This document shows, one piece after another, positions 46,216 through 58,460 of a DNA stretch of 64,000 nucleotides. The stretch lies in contig LNKV01000025.1 of the NCBI GenBank assembly GCA_001465935.1, forward strand, positions 329,609-393,608, in the 5' to 3' direction. A model generated the notes under the pieces. The model did not search any database. It worked only from the letters and a program-made list of their open reading frames with translations, and was not told the DNA's origin. The translations under genes were made by a program, and so were the position numbers. This stretch comes from Clarireedia homoeocarpa (Eukaryota > Ascomycota > Leotiomycetes > Helotiales > Rutstroemiaceae). The number at the start of each line of letters is the position of its first letter. Position 1 is the stretch's first letter.

Positions 46216-48022
46216 TTACTGTTTAAGGATATGGTCAGAAATGAACTGGATCCCTTCAGCACGATAATAATCCGCCTCTACATATGCCAGTTCCGTCGTA
46301 TTTACATCAAACACGATATTCCGCGGATTATCCAAAGTATAATCTGGCCAGGAGACACACCCAACTATCTCAAGTCAGCACACATCCTCTCAATATCTCT
46401 CAATAGAAATGAAAGTGCCACAGAGGACGGATAAAAGAAATTCACTCACCACCCGAATTATTCGGATCCCCATCCACCACAAAACTAATCCACATCCTAC
46501 TCATCAACCTCGCCAAGCGCTCAAAACTCTCCGGCTCGCCCTCAAACGGATTCTTCGCCACAGCATTCATATACCCCTCTCCCTTAATATTATAAAACAC
46601 AAACGCCACTTCCTGAAAATGCGCAGCCCCCATGTAATCGGGCAGTCCATTCACCAACACATTGAATACATACGAATACGAGGATACATTCTGCGCTGCC
46701 CACGCTTTGCTCACGAAGCGGCGTGGCGCATGCATTGACACGTCGCCTCCAAAGGCCGCCGCGCGTTTCCATTGCGTGCCGAGCGAGGCTTGTGCTGGGG
46801 CTGGTCGGCCGGAAAGCGTCGAGGGGATGCCGATGGCGGGGATGTCGGGGTACAAGGCGCTGAGGATGGTGGCGGTTGTGTTGTCTACGCCGGCAGATTG
46901 CACAACGCGGAGGAAATCCGAGGTGGTGTTGACGCCTCTGGCACCGAAGGATGCTCCTTCGTCGTGATTGTGTCCCGTGAGAAGTGGCACTTTGACGAAT
47001 TCGCCATTGAGGATTTGTTGGCTGGCAGGCTTGCGTATCATATCATTGTCGATTTGAGCGCCCCAGCCGATGCCAGACGTGATGGAGCTGTTGAAGATAG
47101 AGCTTAGAGTATCGGTTGGAACTGTTCGTAGACAGGCGAGGGTGTCGTTTGCGCTGCTGCAGTTCGCTGCGCGAGTTATATTCTGGTAGTATGGTTCCCA
47201 TGATTCGGGCGTAGCGTATTTACGTGATTGGAGTGGTCCTCCGCTTTGCGTGATTGCTCCTCGGAACAATTTGTCGTCTCGTCCACCATATGCTACCAAG
47301 TGGGCGCCTACGGCTATGGCGCCGGCACTTTCGCCCCAGATCGTTACTTTGGATGGATCGCCACCGAAAGCGCCGACATTTTCCTGTATCCAGTGAAGCG
47401 CAAGTCTTTGATCAAAAAATCCTATATTCGCGGACCCCGCCTCAAGAATCTCTTTACCATACAAGAAACCCCATGCTGATAATCTGTACTGGATGCTAAT
47501 CGCAACGATAGGCGAGCGTGCGTACACTGATTGTTCAACGATAAAGGAGAGGTTGTAGCGGGGATCACGACCACCTCCTTGATAGTTTCCTCCTCCATGA
47601 ATCCATACTGCAACGGGAAGTTTGGCATCAGATGATATTCCACTTGGACGGATAACATTCAACGTCAAGCAATTTTCTGAGACGATGTTACCGAGGACCC
47701 AGTCATCAGAACCGTATCCGATGCACTCAGGCGAGTATTCAGTAGCATTTTTGGGCTCAGTCCAAGTGGTGTTGAGGGATTGTGCTTGACGGAATCTCAA
47801 ATCTCCTATAGGAGGTTGAGCGAATGGTATGCCCAGGAACGCATCTTGATTGTAGGTAGGGAGGAAGTTCCCGTAGTAAGTACCATTGAGCACCTGAACC
47901 GTGGGGCTCGATGTGGCTGAATTTGCTTGACGTCTAGTGACATGAGCTGCAGTGATCGGGCTCCACTGAAAAAGCACAAGGAGGAAGGTAAGAAGTCGGA
48001 TATGTGAAGAAGACATTGCCAT
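46216..48022 (-). CDS. Secreted type-B carboxylesterase / lipase, 573 aa
   Basis: Two exons on the minus strand, 48022-46450 and 46364-46216, in phase. I start at 48022 (MAMSSSHIRLLTFLLVLFQW, a good signal peptide) rather than an upstream in-frame ATG at 48061. Carboxylesterase/lipase signatures are in order: FLGIPFAQPPIGDLRFRQAQ, SENCLTLNVIRP, the oxyanion loop VAVWIHGGGNYQGGG, the nucleophile elbow VTIWGESAGAIAVG (Ser), a probable acid (GHNHDEGASFG) and the catalytic His near YMGAAHFQEVAFVF. The last exon gives VGCVSWPDYTLDNPRNIVF and the end DHILKQ. There are several N-glycosylation sites. Substrates in this family range from lipids to aryl and mycotoxin esters, so specificity is open. Confidence 0.92.
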
Positions 48023-48617
48023 GACAGGGTAAATTTCCCCAACTGAAGTAGAACCACGCAAGAGTTATTGGGCACTCAGATTGCAAGAAAAGCTCTTCAC
48101 TTGAGGAGGCATCACAGATTATATCTACATATGAATCATACCCAAAGGTTGTAGACGATGTCATAGACCACTGTCGTAATTGATTCCCCAGTACCCCGCA
48201 TTTGGAAATCCCACTTCTAGCAAGGATCCCCACACTGCTGGTCTGCTAGCGACGCATGTCTAGAAGCACAGCATGAAAAGAATCTATACGAATGTAGGCT
48301 GGGGAAGAGTTAACCCGACCTTACCGCCTTGGCAACCCCTCACATACATGTATGCGCAATGTAGCCGATGCAAGAACAAAATCGTGATATGTTCGGCACC
48401 GACAACGGCAGTTTTAAGGCAAGAATGGGTGGTTCTACCTCTAAATTGTGACATCGTTCGTATACTATGAGCTGATTCTATACGTGATTTCTGCGGAGTG
48501 TAACCGCCAGCTTAGTAGCAATTTTGAGAATGAATGATGAAACCTCGCCACAGCAAATTTCATTTGATCGAGCCACTGCCCAAGAAAATGTCTCAAAAGG
48601 CCATATGGTGAGAGAAT
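48023..48617. other. Intergenic; carboxylesterase promoter
   Basis: About 600 bases without a supported gene. The 99-aa minus frame at 47934-48233 overlaps the esterase start in another phase. Confidence 0.5.
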
Positions 48618-51600
48618 TCAGCCGATAGAGATTTCAGGAAGATCAAAGCCTACTGCTTTAGGCCAATTGCCCAACATAGCTGGGTCACTTTCAATCCGGA
48701 CCTGACCTTCGCTTGGCATTTGGACAATCTAGCACAAAATCCACATACCAGCTTGGAGGAGTGACATGTGCATTCGGCAGAGCCTTAATGGTACAAGTAC
48801 CATTATCACCGCAAGCTGCCAAGGGGAAGAGTGTGCGCTGGCACATGGAATTACCATGCGTACTCACTACCGAGCCAAGAAGTGAAACTTTCACGTAAGA
48901 TCTCAATGTAAAGTTCGAGGTGATCGAAAATGAAGCGACTTGAAAGTATGTCCAATCTTTACTACTGAGTCTGAAAGTCGGTCTACGCAACCCAGAGAGA
49001 ATATGCGGAGAGTGTATGGACTTCGATGCGGTATTCTTGGGGATTGATATCATCCTGAAGACCGCTTCCAGAGACCAGGACACCTCTATCAAGGAGCAGG
49101 ATTGCTTCGGAGTATCAAAGTCATGCAACGCTTGTGGTTTGCCATTACACTCATCCGCGAGTTGATGGGTTTGCCAGGGTCGTAAAGGATCGCATTGAGA
49201 TTTGGATCTGTGCCTAATCCAAAGCCTGCAACGCCATGATGAGCTCCGTTTAGGATTAGGCATGTGCTGTCCGACAGAGCAACCATACATGAAATGACGG
49301 GCCGCGATCGCTGTAATAAATCGGCAGTGTTCCATCGCTACTTGTTGCCACAAAGCTGAGAATATCATGGCCTACAGTTCTTCTAAGTTGCTAACTTGAA
49401 GATCTCCAACACTACGTGGGTTTATTGATCGGACGGGGAATGAACATGATTGGAACTACTATCGCTCGATAGTCGATGTAGAATTCTCTTTCTCCGGCTG
49501 AATTGAAACACAATTATCAAATGTATACCCACCTCCCCGAGTAGAGCCGCCGCAAGTCGCTACAGTTCCTAAACCATCATAAGGTTCGAACTGGGGTCAA
49601 AGCATCATGACAACCTCAAGAGGGTAGTTGTGGCCACCAGCTGCGTCGTTCATAACACCGAGAATATTGGGAAGGGCTTTGATAGCCTCAAATGTGATTT
49701 CTTCAAGGATACGAGCTTCGTTGTAACAGCCAATGAAGATTCCGGAAGGAGTCACAGTAATGAATGGATAGAGATTTTTTGGTTCTGTACGGAGGAGAAA
49801 GTCCAGATTTGGGATTATGTCCTCGTAGGAGGAAGAAGCTCTGAAGTCGGCTGCGCTGAGGTGTTCGAACCTATTTCGCCGCCGACGACAAGAATAGACC
49901 CATTAGCCTCGTGATTGTATTAGTGCGTGTGTACCAAAGGCAGACATGAAGATTTTGAGACAAACCATGATCATAGCTAAGGGGTACCACCGAGCGACCT
50001 GCAAGTGAGCTTCACTAACGTTCTCCAGCCAATCGTTTTGGCCTCATTGAGCCGGGGTTTCATCTGGCCAGGCAAGTCGCACATCGTAAGTAGATTCACT
50101 GGACTACTGTTGTAAAGAGACATTAGCACGCAGTCTTCATTGCCAGGTCTCATAGGCGTTGTTGAAGATGGGAATATAAAGCGAAATGATGGACATTAGC
50201 TGAAAAAGATGATATGTATATGTTCTTGCACCATTCAAATTGATTTGAGGTCCTGGGTAACATTAGCCTAGCAGAGCAGAAAACATTAGTCTCTACATGC
50301 ATAGGCCTCCATGCCAGAAGTTGATAGGTGATAAATCCAACTCGTAAGCTCCTGATCATTTGATATGGAAAAGTTCTGTTGCCTCATATCATCTCTAGAT
50401 CTATCCACTAGCCAAGGTCCGTCCGAGAATACTCTTAAGAACAGACTGACTCAAGACAACCTGGGTATTTCCATTCCACAGGTAGAGCTCTCTCTTGAAT
50501 AGACGTTTTCTGAGAATTCTGAGCTGTGCCATTTAGATACACGGACAGTCTATTGCTAGCACCGCATATTTCAGTCGAGTTCCCACTACAAGGCATATTG
50601 CAGTCTGCGGGAGAGGTTGCCTTGGTCACGTCATTTTCTACAATATCATCGCAGAAGCATTGTGATCGGTATTCAAGACCAGCGACCTGGTAGTTAAGAC
50701 CAATACAAACAGCTATACAAGATTCGACAGTGAGATTTTGGTTGTCTGGTTGTTGAGATTTCAGTGCTCGACTTGGACTATCGACCCAACAGCCATCGTA
50801 GATCCATCCGGTAGGGAGATTGGATACGGGAGGTGAGGGTATTGAGGGATTGAGTGTTGTGTTGAGTTGATACACTGAAAGTCTTTCGCTGGCGCCGCAA
50901 AATTCTGAACCATTGCCGGCGCAAGGGAAATTGCATTCTGCATCAGCCACATGAATCGAACCATTCGAGAAGAGGTTCCCACAATAACCTTGATATGTGA
51001 GTCTCAGCATAAAATTTTCGAGAAGATGGCAAACATACATTCCCGACTGTACTCGGTCCCAAAATACGTATATCCGACACAACTTGCCTCGCATACCTCG
51101 AGGCTCATGTTATTATCAGCAGAGACTTTCGAGCTTAGTGCTCGAGTATCTACGCCCTCAGTGCGGCAACCGTAATAATTATATGCCCCTACAGTCTGCT
51201 GTATCGATGGTGGAACAGTAGATGATGTTAAAGTGTTGGCTGTGGAGGATGTTGTCGTAGGGTCTGAGGTAATTGTGGCGTTATTGTAGTTATATATATC
51301 GAGTCTGTTCGTTCCACCGCAGTACTCAGATAAATTTCCTGTGCATAGTGTAGAGCAACCAGATGTGCCCTCAGGAGCCAGAACCCCACCATTAGACAAG
51401 GAATTTCCGCACCCTAAGAAGTATTAAGCGCATGCAATATATGGTACGGGAGTGCGCAAACTTACAGCACTCTGTTCCATATTCAAGGCCGGCAAGGTTG
51501 TAGCTTGCTGCAGCACATGCAAAAGTACAGAGACCAACGCTCATTTGAGATGCGTTCGGCGTGGCCTCTTGATATATGAGAGTCCGCCCCCCTTGGCCTT

Positions 51601-52294
51601 CGCTAGTGAATCGTTAGATATGGCCGACCGACTCTCGGTTGGGCAAACCTCAACTCACGTATAACATCCGGCAAATTTCCAGAGGCCAGTGCCGGGATTG
51701 GTCTGTGGGGGTGGTTTACCATTCCAAAAAAGGTTCAGTCTATTCGGACCACCACATGGCTCTGAAGAATTTCCAACACAAGGCATTTCGCAATCCGAAG
51801 CAGGAGCGGGACCTGCACCAATCGTGAGAGTGTTACCACAATCTGAAAAGCATTAAGATTAGGCAATCAGCTGAAAGGATTTTTAGCTTACAGCATTCCG
51901 AAGAATATTCAGTGCCCGCGTAATTCAAACTTTTGGAGCTGCAATATGATATGCAGGATTCATCGGTCATATTCACATTGTCGATGTATTGTCCGTCAGT
52001 CAAAGTTCGACCAACATCACTTACGGCTAGTTAGTTCATGATTTCACTCCCGGCTTTCATCACTCAAGAACATACAGATAACATCCCTGAGATGCCCAGC
52101 TACCAGGCAGTACGGAAGGAATCATGAGGCTGGCTTGTCGAGGATTTCCGAATGCAGCAGTATGCTGAAGTAGCTGGAGTTGAGAGTCGATCAGCACGGG
52201 TCAAACGATGTCGGCTGATTGGTGTACTTCTCATACTCACAGTGGCCAGCCATAGTGCTGCTCCCAGAATATCATGAGCAAAGATGATAGTCAT
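48618..52294 (-). pseudogene. Decayed WSC-domain glyoxal oxidase (copper radical oxidase)
   Basis: The minus strand encodes a multi-WSC head (see 50435-52294) followed by a broken glyoxal-oxidase body. Family blocks appear in the right order but in different frames: LQVARWYPLA (~50000); NGSILVVGGEIGSN (~49890); NLYPFITVTPSGIFIGCYNE (~49750); VMNDAAGGHNYPLEVVMML then TGA at 49597-49599; TCGGSTRGGGYTFDNCVSIQ (~49520) then TAG TAG at 49456-49461; CLILNGAHHGVAGFGLGTDP (~49230); GVLVSGSGLQDDINPQEYRI in a second frame (~49060); LSGLRRPTFRLSSKDWTYFQ and THGNSMCQRTLFPLAACG in a third (~48990-48820); and VRIESDPAMLGNWPKAVGFD in a shifted frame to TGA at 48618. Glyoxal oxidases (AA5_1) oxidise small aldehydes and make H2O2. 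Three in-frame stops and at least four frame changes exclude a working oxidase unless the assembly is wrong. Confidence 0.85.
50435..52294 (-). CDS. Open 5' part of the above: secreted four-WSC-domain protein, 509 aa
   Basis: Seven exons stay open with clean splice sites and phases: 52294-52241, 52173-52076, 52019-51892, 51842-51659, 51602-51466, 51413-51039, 50988-50435. A signal peptide is likely (MTIIFAHDILGAALWLAT plus LLQHTAA). Four complete WSC domains follow: WASQGCYLDVGRTLTDGQYI...; WKFAGCYTEGQGGRTLIYQE...; YNYYGCRTEGVDTRALSSK...; WIYDGCWVDSPSRALKSQQ.... Each keeps CxG/GCY...C...C...EC.CG...C...PCxGNxxExCGG and an NRL-type end. A fifth begins (VEWKYPGCLES) and stops at TAA 50435-50437. 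The next frame shows SILGRTLASG, so a frameshift broke domain five. The product could be a wall-binding lectin-like remnant, or the transcript may be degraded. Expression is unknown. Confidence 0.55.
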
Positions 52295-55200
52295 CGTCTT
52301 AGTGAATGAGAGAAAAAGAGCTCGTTTAGTAGGATAGGTTTGTTTGTTATGATAGATCGAGCGTTCTCAAAGAATTAACCTTATCTAGTCGTAAAGTCAA
52401 GAGACTCAAATAGAAAGGTAACATTTTAAGGATTGATGAGGTACATCATGGCTGATATAGAAGGTACGAACTTCACATCCCACTCGAGTTGTGTTCGTTA
52501 TTGTACCAGTGATCGAGTCTAAAGGGAGAAAAGGCCTCGACAACGGAGAATGGAAGCAAGGTACCTTGGTATGAAGGCATCCACCCTGTTCCCAATTGTG
52601 ATAGCATCTGTGCGACAGTCCTACTTCTTTGTGGAATCTTCATATGAAGTACAATGTTGAACTACAACATTCCTTCTAGTTTGCATGTTGTGTCCCTGCC
52701 ATTGAGCTTCCAAACAAAGCAAATTCTGAGGATGTTCGTGCTGAGGATGTTCGTGCTGAGATAGCTGCAGCGGCCTGCTACCTAGTCAGTTATGGAGAAA
52801 TGGGTGATTGTTAAATGAATGACACAAAAGAATCTGTACTATCATCACACGCACACCGCATCCACAGTAACACCATAGCAAATGTACTCATCATTGAGAG
52901 ATATTGACTGTCAAGGTGAGGTACTAGGCTGTGGTGTAAGGTCAGTCACAGGGCGCGCGGACTCATTTGGGTTCCTACGCTAACTTAGTCTTTTACTAGT
53001 TTCAGCGCTACGATACCTAGACACTACCTACTACTACCTAACAACACAACTTGGCTGTTGCACAAACCTCCACACTTTACAATGAAATTCGACAGCGAGC
53101 AAATTCACGACGACCGCACACGCATACACATTCAATGGAACCTGGCAATTTTTCGTCGACATGGCCGCTATCGCCTTTTGAGTTTTGATCTACGGAATGA
53201 CATGGTGTGACGAGTCAATTATGCCTTCAACAATCCGATTGCCAGTGTAACTACCGTGTACTGCCATCGAATTGCTGCAGCATAGCTCACATTCATAAGA
53301 TCTAACAGCATGCTCACAGTAGGGAACTTACGCGAATGAAAGGATTGGTGATGCGACGGATATTTGAAGAGACAGGGCCACGCATCTTCCAAAGTGTGCA
53401 TCAAATCATATGTTCATTCCATGGCAGACACGCCTGCGTCGCGCAACGAACCGTAACACAAAAGAACCTCGAATTCAAACAAATCTTCCTACTATATGGG
53501 CATTTAGACCGAACACGAATTTTGCCGTATTGTATAACAACCCACCATCGTGCAAATAACGTCTGCAACGGCCGAGTTGCATGGACGCTGTCTGTGAATT
53601 CCGTGGCTAGGAATGCTATCGTGTGTTGCCTCGATTCATTCTTGTGAGAGGTTATAAACAATTGCAAGGCACTGAAAGTTGCACCAGATTCCCATCATCC
53701 GATGCCATCAATTGTGTGCAACTACGAGCAACCAATTCAATCGCAGAGGGTATATTATAGATGTAAGCCAGTCCTTCGTGTTCTTTTCAGCTCGAAGCTA
53801 TTCCTCGCGAACATGTACGTTTTGAACACCAATGGTGCAAAAATGTGCCATACTTCGCTTTCAGATACCCAAAACCGCTCAGAACCGCGCACGAATTTGT
53901 TGCCTGCTTATTCTAAGGCTGTCGTGCGCACCCCTCAAGATTTGAACATCCCCAGACGATGAAGCCAATGGCATCGATGAGACTTGTTTGCAGTGCCCAC
54001 GGTGAACACTTCGTCGTTCGGTCGATGAGGGTCGAAAAACAGTGGATGCACATCCTCACGTCTTCAGCTCTGGCTGGGTTATGTCTGTGCCTCATGAAGC
54101 GGGTGGTGTTCAATTTTAAAGATTACATTTCGAGGATCTCATCTGCCAGTGCACGTCAAAGAACGCTACCGCAGAAGAGCTTAGCCTTTGCCTTTATACA
54201 CTTCAATGTACTTCCGTTTCCTGTGCAATAGTTGCTTGCTACAAATATACAGTCAAGTGACCGGCTTCATTATTTCGAAGTACTTTGGAATGGACCTTTC
54301 AGCATCAGGAATGCTGGAAAAGCCAACGTGGAAAATTTGAGTGCAACCATTGCACGATGACACGCGGACGATGGCTCAAGTAGTTGTATCGACTCGGGTT
54401 GTTGATGAGATATAGCCATAAGAGTCTGGCTTGGTTATCATCTATGGGGCTTCTGCTCAACCATTCATTATCTCACTGCAGGCCCTCCTCCCTTTTCCAT
54501 TCTGGAGATCACTATCCGCAGCGCCGCCAACACACTCTTTGCTCGTCAGTCGACCATCTAACCGTTTCGAGCCCATCAGTCGGCACGGTGTGTACTCTTC
54601 CCAAATTTCCAAAACTCAATTGCTTTCCCTTGGATTTTCTTGGCGCAAGTCCGCCGCTGTCTTGCCTAGTTGTACCGAAGTTTCACATGGGTCACTATAC
54701 TGTGAACAATTCCGTCACAGGAATTGTGAAAAATCCAAAAGTGACGCCACTTCTAGAGAAGTGACAATTTGGGCTTATATTTGGTTTCACAGGAATCTCC
54801 CACAATCTATATCCTGGGATAGGTTCTGCGCTGCAGGTGCGATGAACGCGGACGTGTTATGGCCTCTTCTACCACAAACTGCTCCACAAAGTTGTGTTGC
54901 GAAATGAATACTGCTGGAGACTCCAACATAATACTTTCCTATCTACGTGTTTTCTTGTCATATGATTACGCTGTAACTCCTACTACTCTCAAAGGGGCAG
55001 GTAAATACTTCACAAATCCTACTAGGTGGCCGCAGCAGGGTAATCAACAGCGTAATGCTGACTACTCCGTTGAATAGCGATTTCCATGAACACCATCTCC
55101 CACTGATGGCTGCGATAGCTTCGTCGCGGAGACGTCATGAAATTTTTAATGGATAAGATGGCATCACGTAAATGCGAAGTCTCGTCGGAGTTTTTGATCC

Positions 55201-56337
55201 GCTGGATACAGTCAGGCATCTACTCATCCTGCTGCACCTCTCGATAGTTCGAAGTAGAGCAATATAAAGTATCAATAGTCTGAAGTAAGAGTAAAAGACT
55301 TTCTGCACACAATCGCCGATCTCTATCACCATTGATGTACACCTTCGGCTTTGCCTGCCAAGCTCGTCTGGTTTACATACATAGCTTGAGCTTCGTTCAG
55401 GTCTCAACATCCACAATTTATTACAGTCACATTCTATAAGCAAGCAACCCTACTTCTAGCAAATCTCCAATGAGTGTGGTAACAACAGCCACAAGTAAGT
55501 TGCTACGCCTTGGCAATCTGATGGTTGCAGGCAGGGTATGACCAATGACCGTGAAAACACCTGCTTAATGTCGATGTGTTGCACATCACGCATGTTCGTT
55601 ACCAAGATACAGAGGCTGGGACCTGCCAAGAATGGAACTATTACGCGTTCTGCTTCGTAAATACTACGCTGAAGGAAAGTATTAGGCGTTCTTTCATAGC
55701 TATGCCCGAGTTCATCTGGCGGCGCAGCTTAAAGAGCAGAAGGTTATCGCAATACGACCTTGAGCCACAATTGACAGGGTTCTCGACTGGTTCTAAAGGG
55801 CATTGGGTACTGTAGCGGCTCGGGTAAGCAGAACCAGAAAACCGAGCAAACATATGAATTCCAAGCTGACATCTGTAACCAAGTTTTACAATGTCAGAAA
55901 TCCCATTTCGATCACACCTACATAACCGATATATGAGGAGGCTCCAAAAAGGTTCCGAATTCCGATGTTGTATAATTAGCAGCCACTCGCATGGCAACTT
56001 ATTGACATGGAACTCAAGACTATTGGATTTGGAAGCGGACTTAGACATGGGGTACAACGGTCCGGGTTGATAAGCCGTGCAAGAAACGGTATCGGGACAA
56101 GAGTCTGTTGATCCATTTTCTCGAGCTCAGATTCTGCACCCTGCAAGCTTAAGCTTATGTACTACCCCACCCGATTGTCACCGTACTTGGGAAGCTCAGA
56201 CTGAAGCGAAGCAGCCTCGCTGTCGGCCATTCACGATGGGTACTTAGTCGCCTCTATCTCCAAGTGTTGAACTCTCAATTGATCACCAGCATCTCCAGAC
56301 AACTTGGAGCAACAATTGTCCTCTCACACTCATCAAA
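52295..56337. other. 4 kb region without a supported gene
   Basis: Frames up to about 158 codons overlap on both strands without recognisable domains. A ctgaggatgttcgtg direct repeat occurs twice at 52728-52759. The left end is the promoter of the WSC gene and the last few hundred bases are the galactose oxidase promoter. The 138-aa minus frame at 55641-56057 is Cys/Ser-rich but unassigned. Confidence 0.5.
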
Positions 56338-57849
56338 ATGTCTCAAAGATGGGCTCTTATGTTGCTGCCGCTGCTGCAGTCAGTACAAGCAGCGGCAGTC
56401 ACACGACAAACCGCCAACCTTGGAAAGTGGGATCCGGTGATTACCATGCCGCTTGTCCCTGCTGCTGCGTTTGTTGAGTATTCGACTGGCAAGATCCTCA
56501 CTTTCTCTGCCTATAAAACGGACACCTTTTCAAACGCAGGCTATGGATACACCATCTCGGCCACCTACAACCCAACAACCGGCGCTATATCATCTGCCAA
56601 CATTTCCAACACTGGGCATGATATGTTCTGTCCGGGTATGTCGTTGATGTTTGACGGCAAAGCTATCATTACTGGAGGTGACAATGCCTATAAGACTAGT
56701 ATCTACACCTCATCCTCGGATAGCTGGGTCGCTGGACCAAGCATGCAAATTCCACGGGGGTACCAATCAACACAAACTCTGTCTGATGGAAGGATATTTA
56801 ACATTGGGGGATCTTGGAGTGGTGGCTACGGTGGTAAGAATGGAGAGGTTTACAATCCTACAACCAACACATGGACTAAGCTGGCTGGCTGTCCAGTTGC
56901 CCCCATGCTTACTGCTGATGCTCAGGGTGCATTTCGTACTGACAATCATGCCTGGCTATTTGCGTGGAAGAACGGTTCTGTTTTCCAAGCTGGTCCAAGC
57001 AAAGCGATGAACTGGTATGGGACGATTGGGACTGGAAGCCAAGTCGCAGCCGGGAGCCGTGCTTCCGACTCCGATTCTATGTGTGGAAACGCGGCTATGT
57101 ACGATGCAGTAAATGGGAAAATCTTCACAGCCGGTGGCTCCCCCAGCTACCAAGACTCGAACGCGACCAAAAATGTTCACCTGATCACCATTGGAGCACC
57201 CAATGTGGCACCGACAGTGCAGACTCTCACATCAATGAGTTATGCACGAGCGTTTGCGAATAGCGTGATCCTCCCCAATGGCAAAGTCATGGTGACGGGA
57301 GGCCAGCCATATGCTGTGCCATTCACTGACACTGATGCTGTCTTGACCCCCGAGCTTTGGGATCCAGCGACCCAAACTTTCACGATTCTTCCGCCTCATA
57401 CCAAACCAAGAACTTACCACAGCATTGCTCTGCTCATGTTGGATGGTAGGGTTTTCACAGGTGGTGGAGGCTTGTGTGGATCATGCGCCACAAACCACAA
57501 AGATGCACAGATTTACAACCCATCTTACCTCTACAACGCCGACGGAACTGCTGCTACCCGTCCTGTAATCTCCTCAATTACATCAACTGTGGCCGTAGGG
57601 AAGAACATAACCGTCGTAACAGACACTCCCGTTACAAGCTTCTCTATCACTCGCTACGGCTCCAATACACACACAGTCAACACAGACCAACGACGTATTG
57701 CCCTGGCACCTGTTCAGATAAACGGTACAACATACACCTTCACCATTCCCTCCGACCCTGGAATTGTGCTCCCGGGATACTGGATGTTCTGGGCGATGAA
57801 TTCTGCCGGCGTGCCGAGTGTGGGAGGCACAGTAAAAATTACTCTTTGA
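56338..57849 (+). CDS. gaoA: Secreted galactose oxidase (AA5_2 copper radical oxidase), 503 aa
   Basis: Single-exon gene. A signal peptide (MSQRWALMLLPLLQSVQAAA) is followed by VTRQ, a possible dibasic-like processing point. The seven-bladed propeller keeps the full active site known from Fusarium galactose oxidase. The crosslink Cys is in NTGHDMFCPGMSLMFDGKAI and its Tyr partner in IPRGYQSTQTLSDGRIFNIG. The stacking Trp is in GGSWSGGYGGKNGEVYN. The Cu ligands Tyr-His are in KPRTYHSIALLMLDGRVFTG and the last Cu His in YGSNTHTVNTDQRRIAL. The C-terminal Ig-like domain ends PGYWMFWAMNSAGVPSVGG. It lacks the N-terminal galactose-binding (CBM32) domain of the Fusarium enzyme. It oxidises the C6 alcohol of galactosides, or other primary alcohols, making H2O2 outside the cell. 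A catalase-type gene starts about 610 bases downstream. Confidence 0.95.
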   Translation: MSQRWALMLLPLLQSVQAAAVTRQTANLGKWDPVITMPLVPAAAFVEYSTGKILTFSAYKTDTFSNAGYGYTISATYNPTTGAISSANISNTGHDMFCPGMSLMFDGKAIITGGDNAYKTSIYTSSSDSWVAGPSMQIPRGYQSTQTLSDGRIFNIGGSWSGGYGGKNGEVYNPTTNTWTKLAGCPVAPMLTADAQGAFRTDNHAWLFAWKNGSVFQAGPSKAMNWYGTIGTGSQVAAGSRASDSDSMCGNAAMYDAVNGKIFTAGGSPSYQDSNATKNVHLITIGAPNVAPTVQTLTSMSYARAFANSVILPNGKVMVTGGQPYAVPFTDTDAVLTPELWDPATQTFTILPPHTKPRTYHSIALLMLDGRVFTGGGGLCGSCATNHKDAQIYNPSYLYNADGTAATRPVISSITSTVAVGKNITVVTDTPVTSFSITRYGSNTHTVNTDQRRIALAPVQINGTTYTFTIPSDPGIVLPGYWMFWAMNSAGVPSVGGTVKITL

Positions 57850-57931
57850 TTGGCATACTTCTATACGGAAGGCACCGCAAAGATTCCTCTTTGGTTGATT
57901 GGCATACTTTTATACGGAAGGCACCGCAAAG
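57848..57931. repeat. Tandem duplication after the galactose oxidase stop
   Basis: gattggcatactt.tatacggaaggcaccgcaaag (35 bases, one mismatch) occurs at 57848-57882 and 57897-57931. The first copy overlaps the TGA stop, so the duplication took the end of the gene and early 3' UTR. Confidence 0.9.
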
Positions 57932-58460
57932 TGAATTGGGATAAGGATATTTTCAGGCGACTGCATCTAATAAATAGTAATGAACCAAGTTAATTCGTCC
58001 GTTTATACGTTGTGCACCCTTCTTTACGTGACCCTAATGCAAGTAAGCAGCCATTCGGAATGGTATCAAATCATATGTGCTATTGACATGCATACTCAAT
58101 GATTAAATAGGTTGACTTTCACCAGGCACGCGACCTTGGGCATGTTTCTCCAATCACTCTCATGGGCTGGATAAACAATCATTCGTCAATTCGACCAATC
58201 ACGACACGGCATTGAGCCGCAGAGCACGAGGGACAGCTGGTATTTAGAGAGTACATTGTGCGAATGGGCCATCTGTTGGGGAATCAATTATCTGAGCACG
58301 ACATTCTTTCTCTGGATGAACAAAGCAGGCCGATAAATATAAAGGGCAGGTTCTCTTCACGCTTTATCAATCCTCTCCCTCTTCTTTCAAATTCATATTA
58401 TCCAAGACAACTTTGAGCTTTAATAAATTTAGGCAGATAACAAAGAAAGAATCATTCACG
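57932..58460. other. Spacer and catalase promoter
   Basis: About 530 bases. A TATA-like gataaatataaaggg lies at about 58331-58345, some 120 bases before the ATG at 58461. No further gene. Confidence 0.5.

Noticed and set aside
48691..49368. 225-codon minus-strand frame as a separate gene.
   Set aside because: Only its C-terminal part (LSGLRRPTFRL..., THGNSMCQRTLF...) is glyoxal oxidase; its N-terminal part is out of frame with the family, so it is a piece of the pseudogene.
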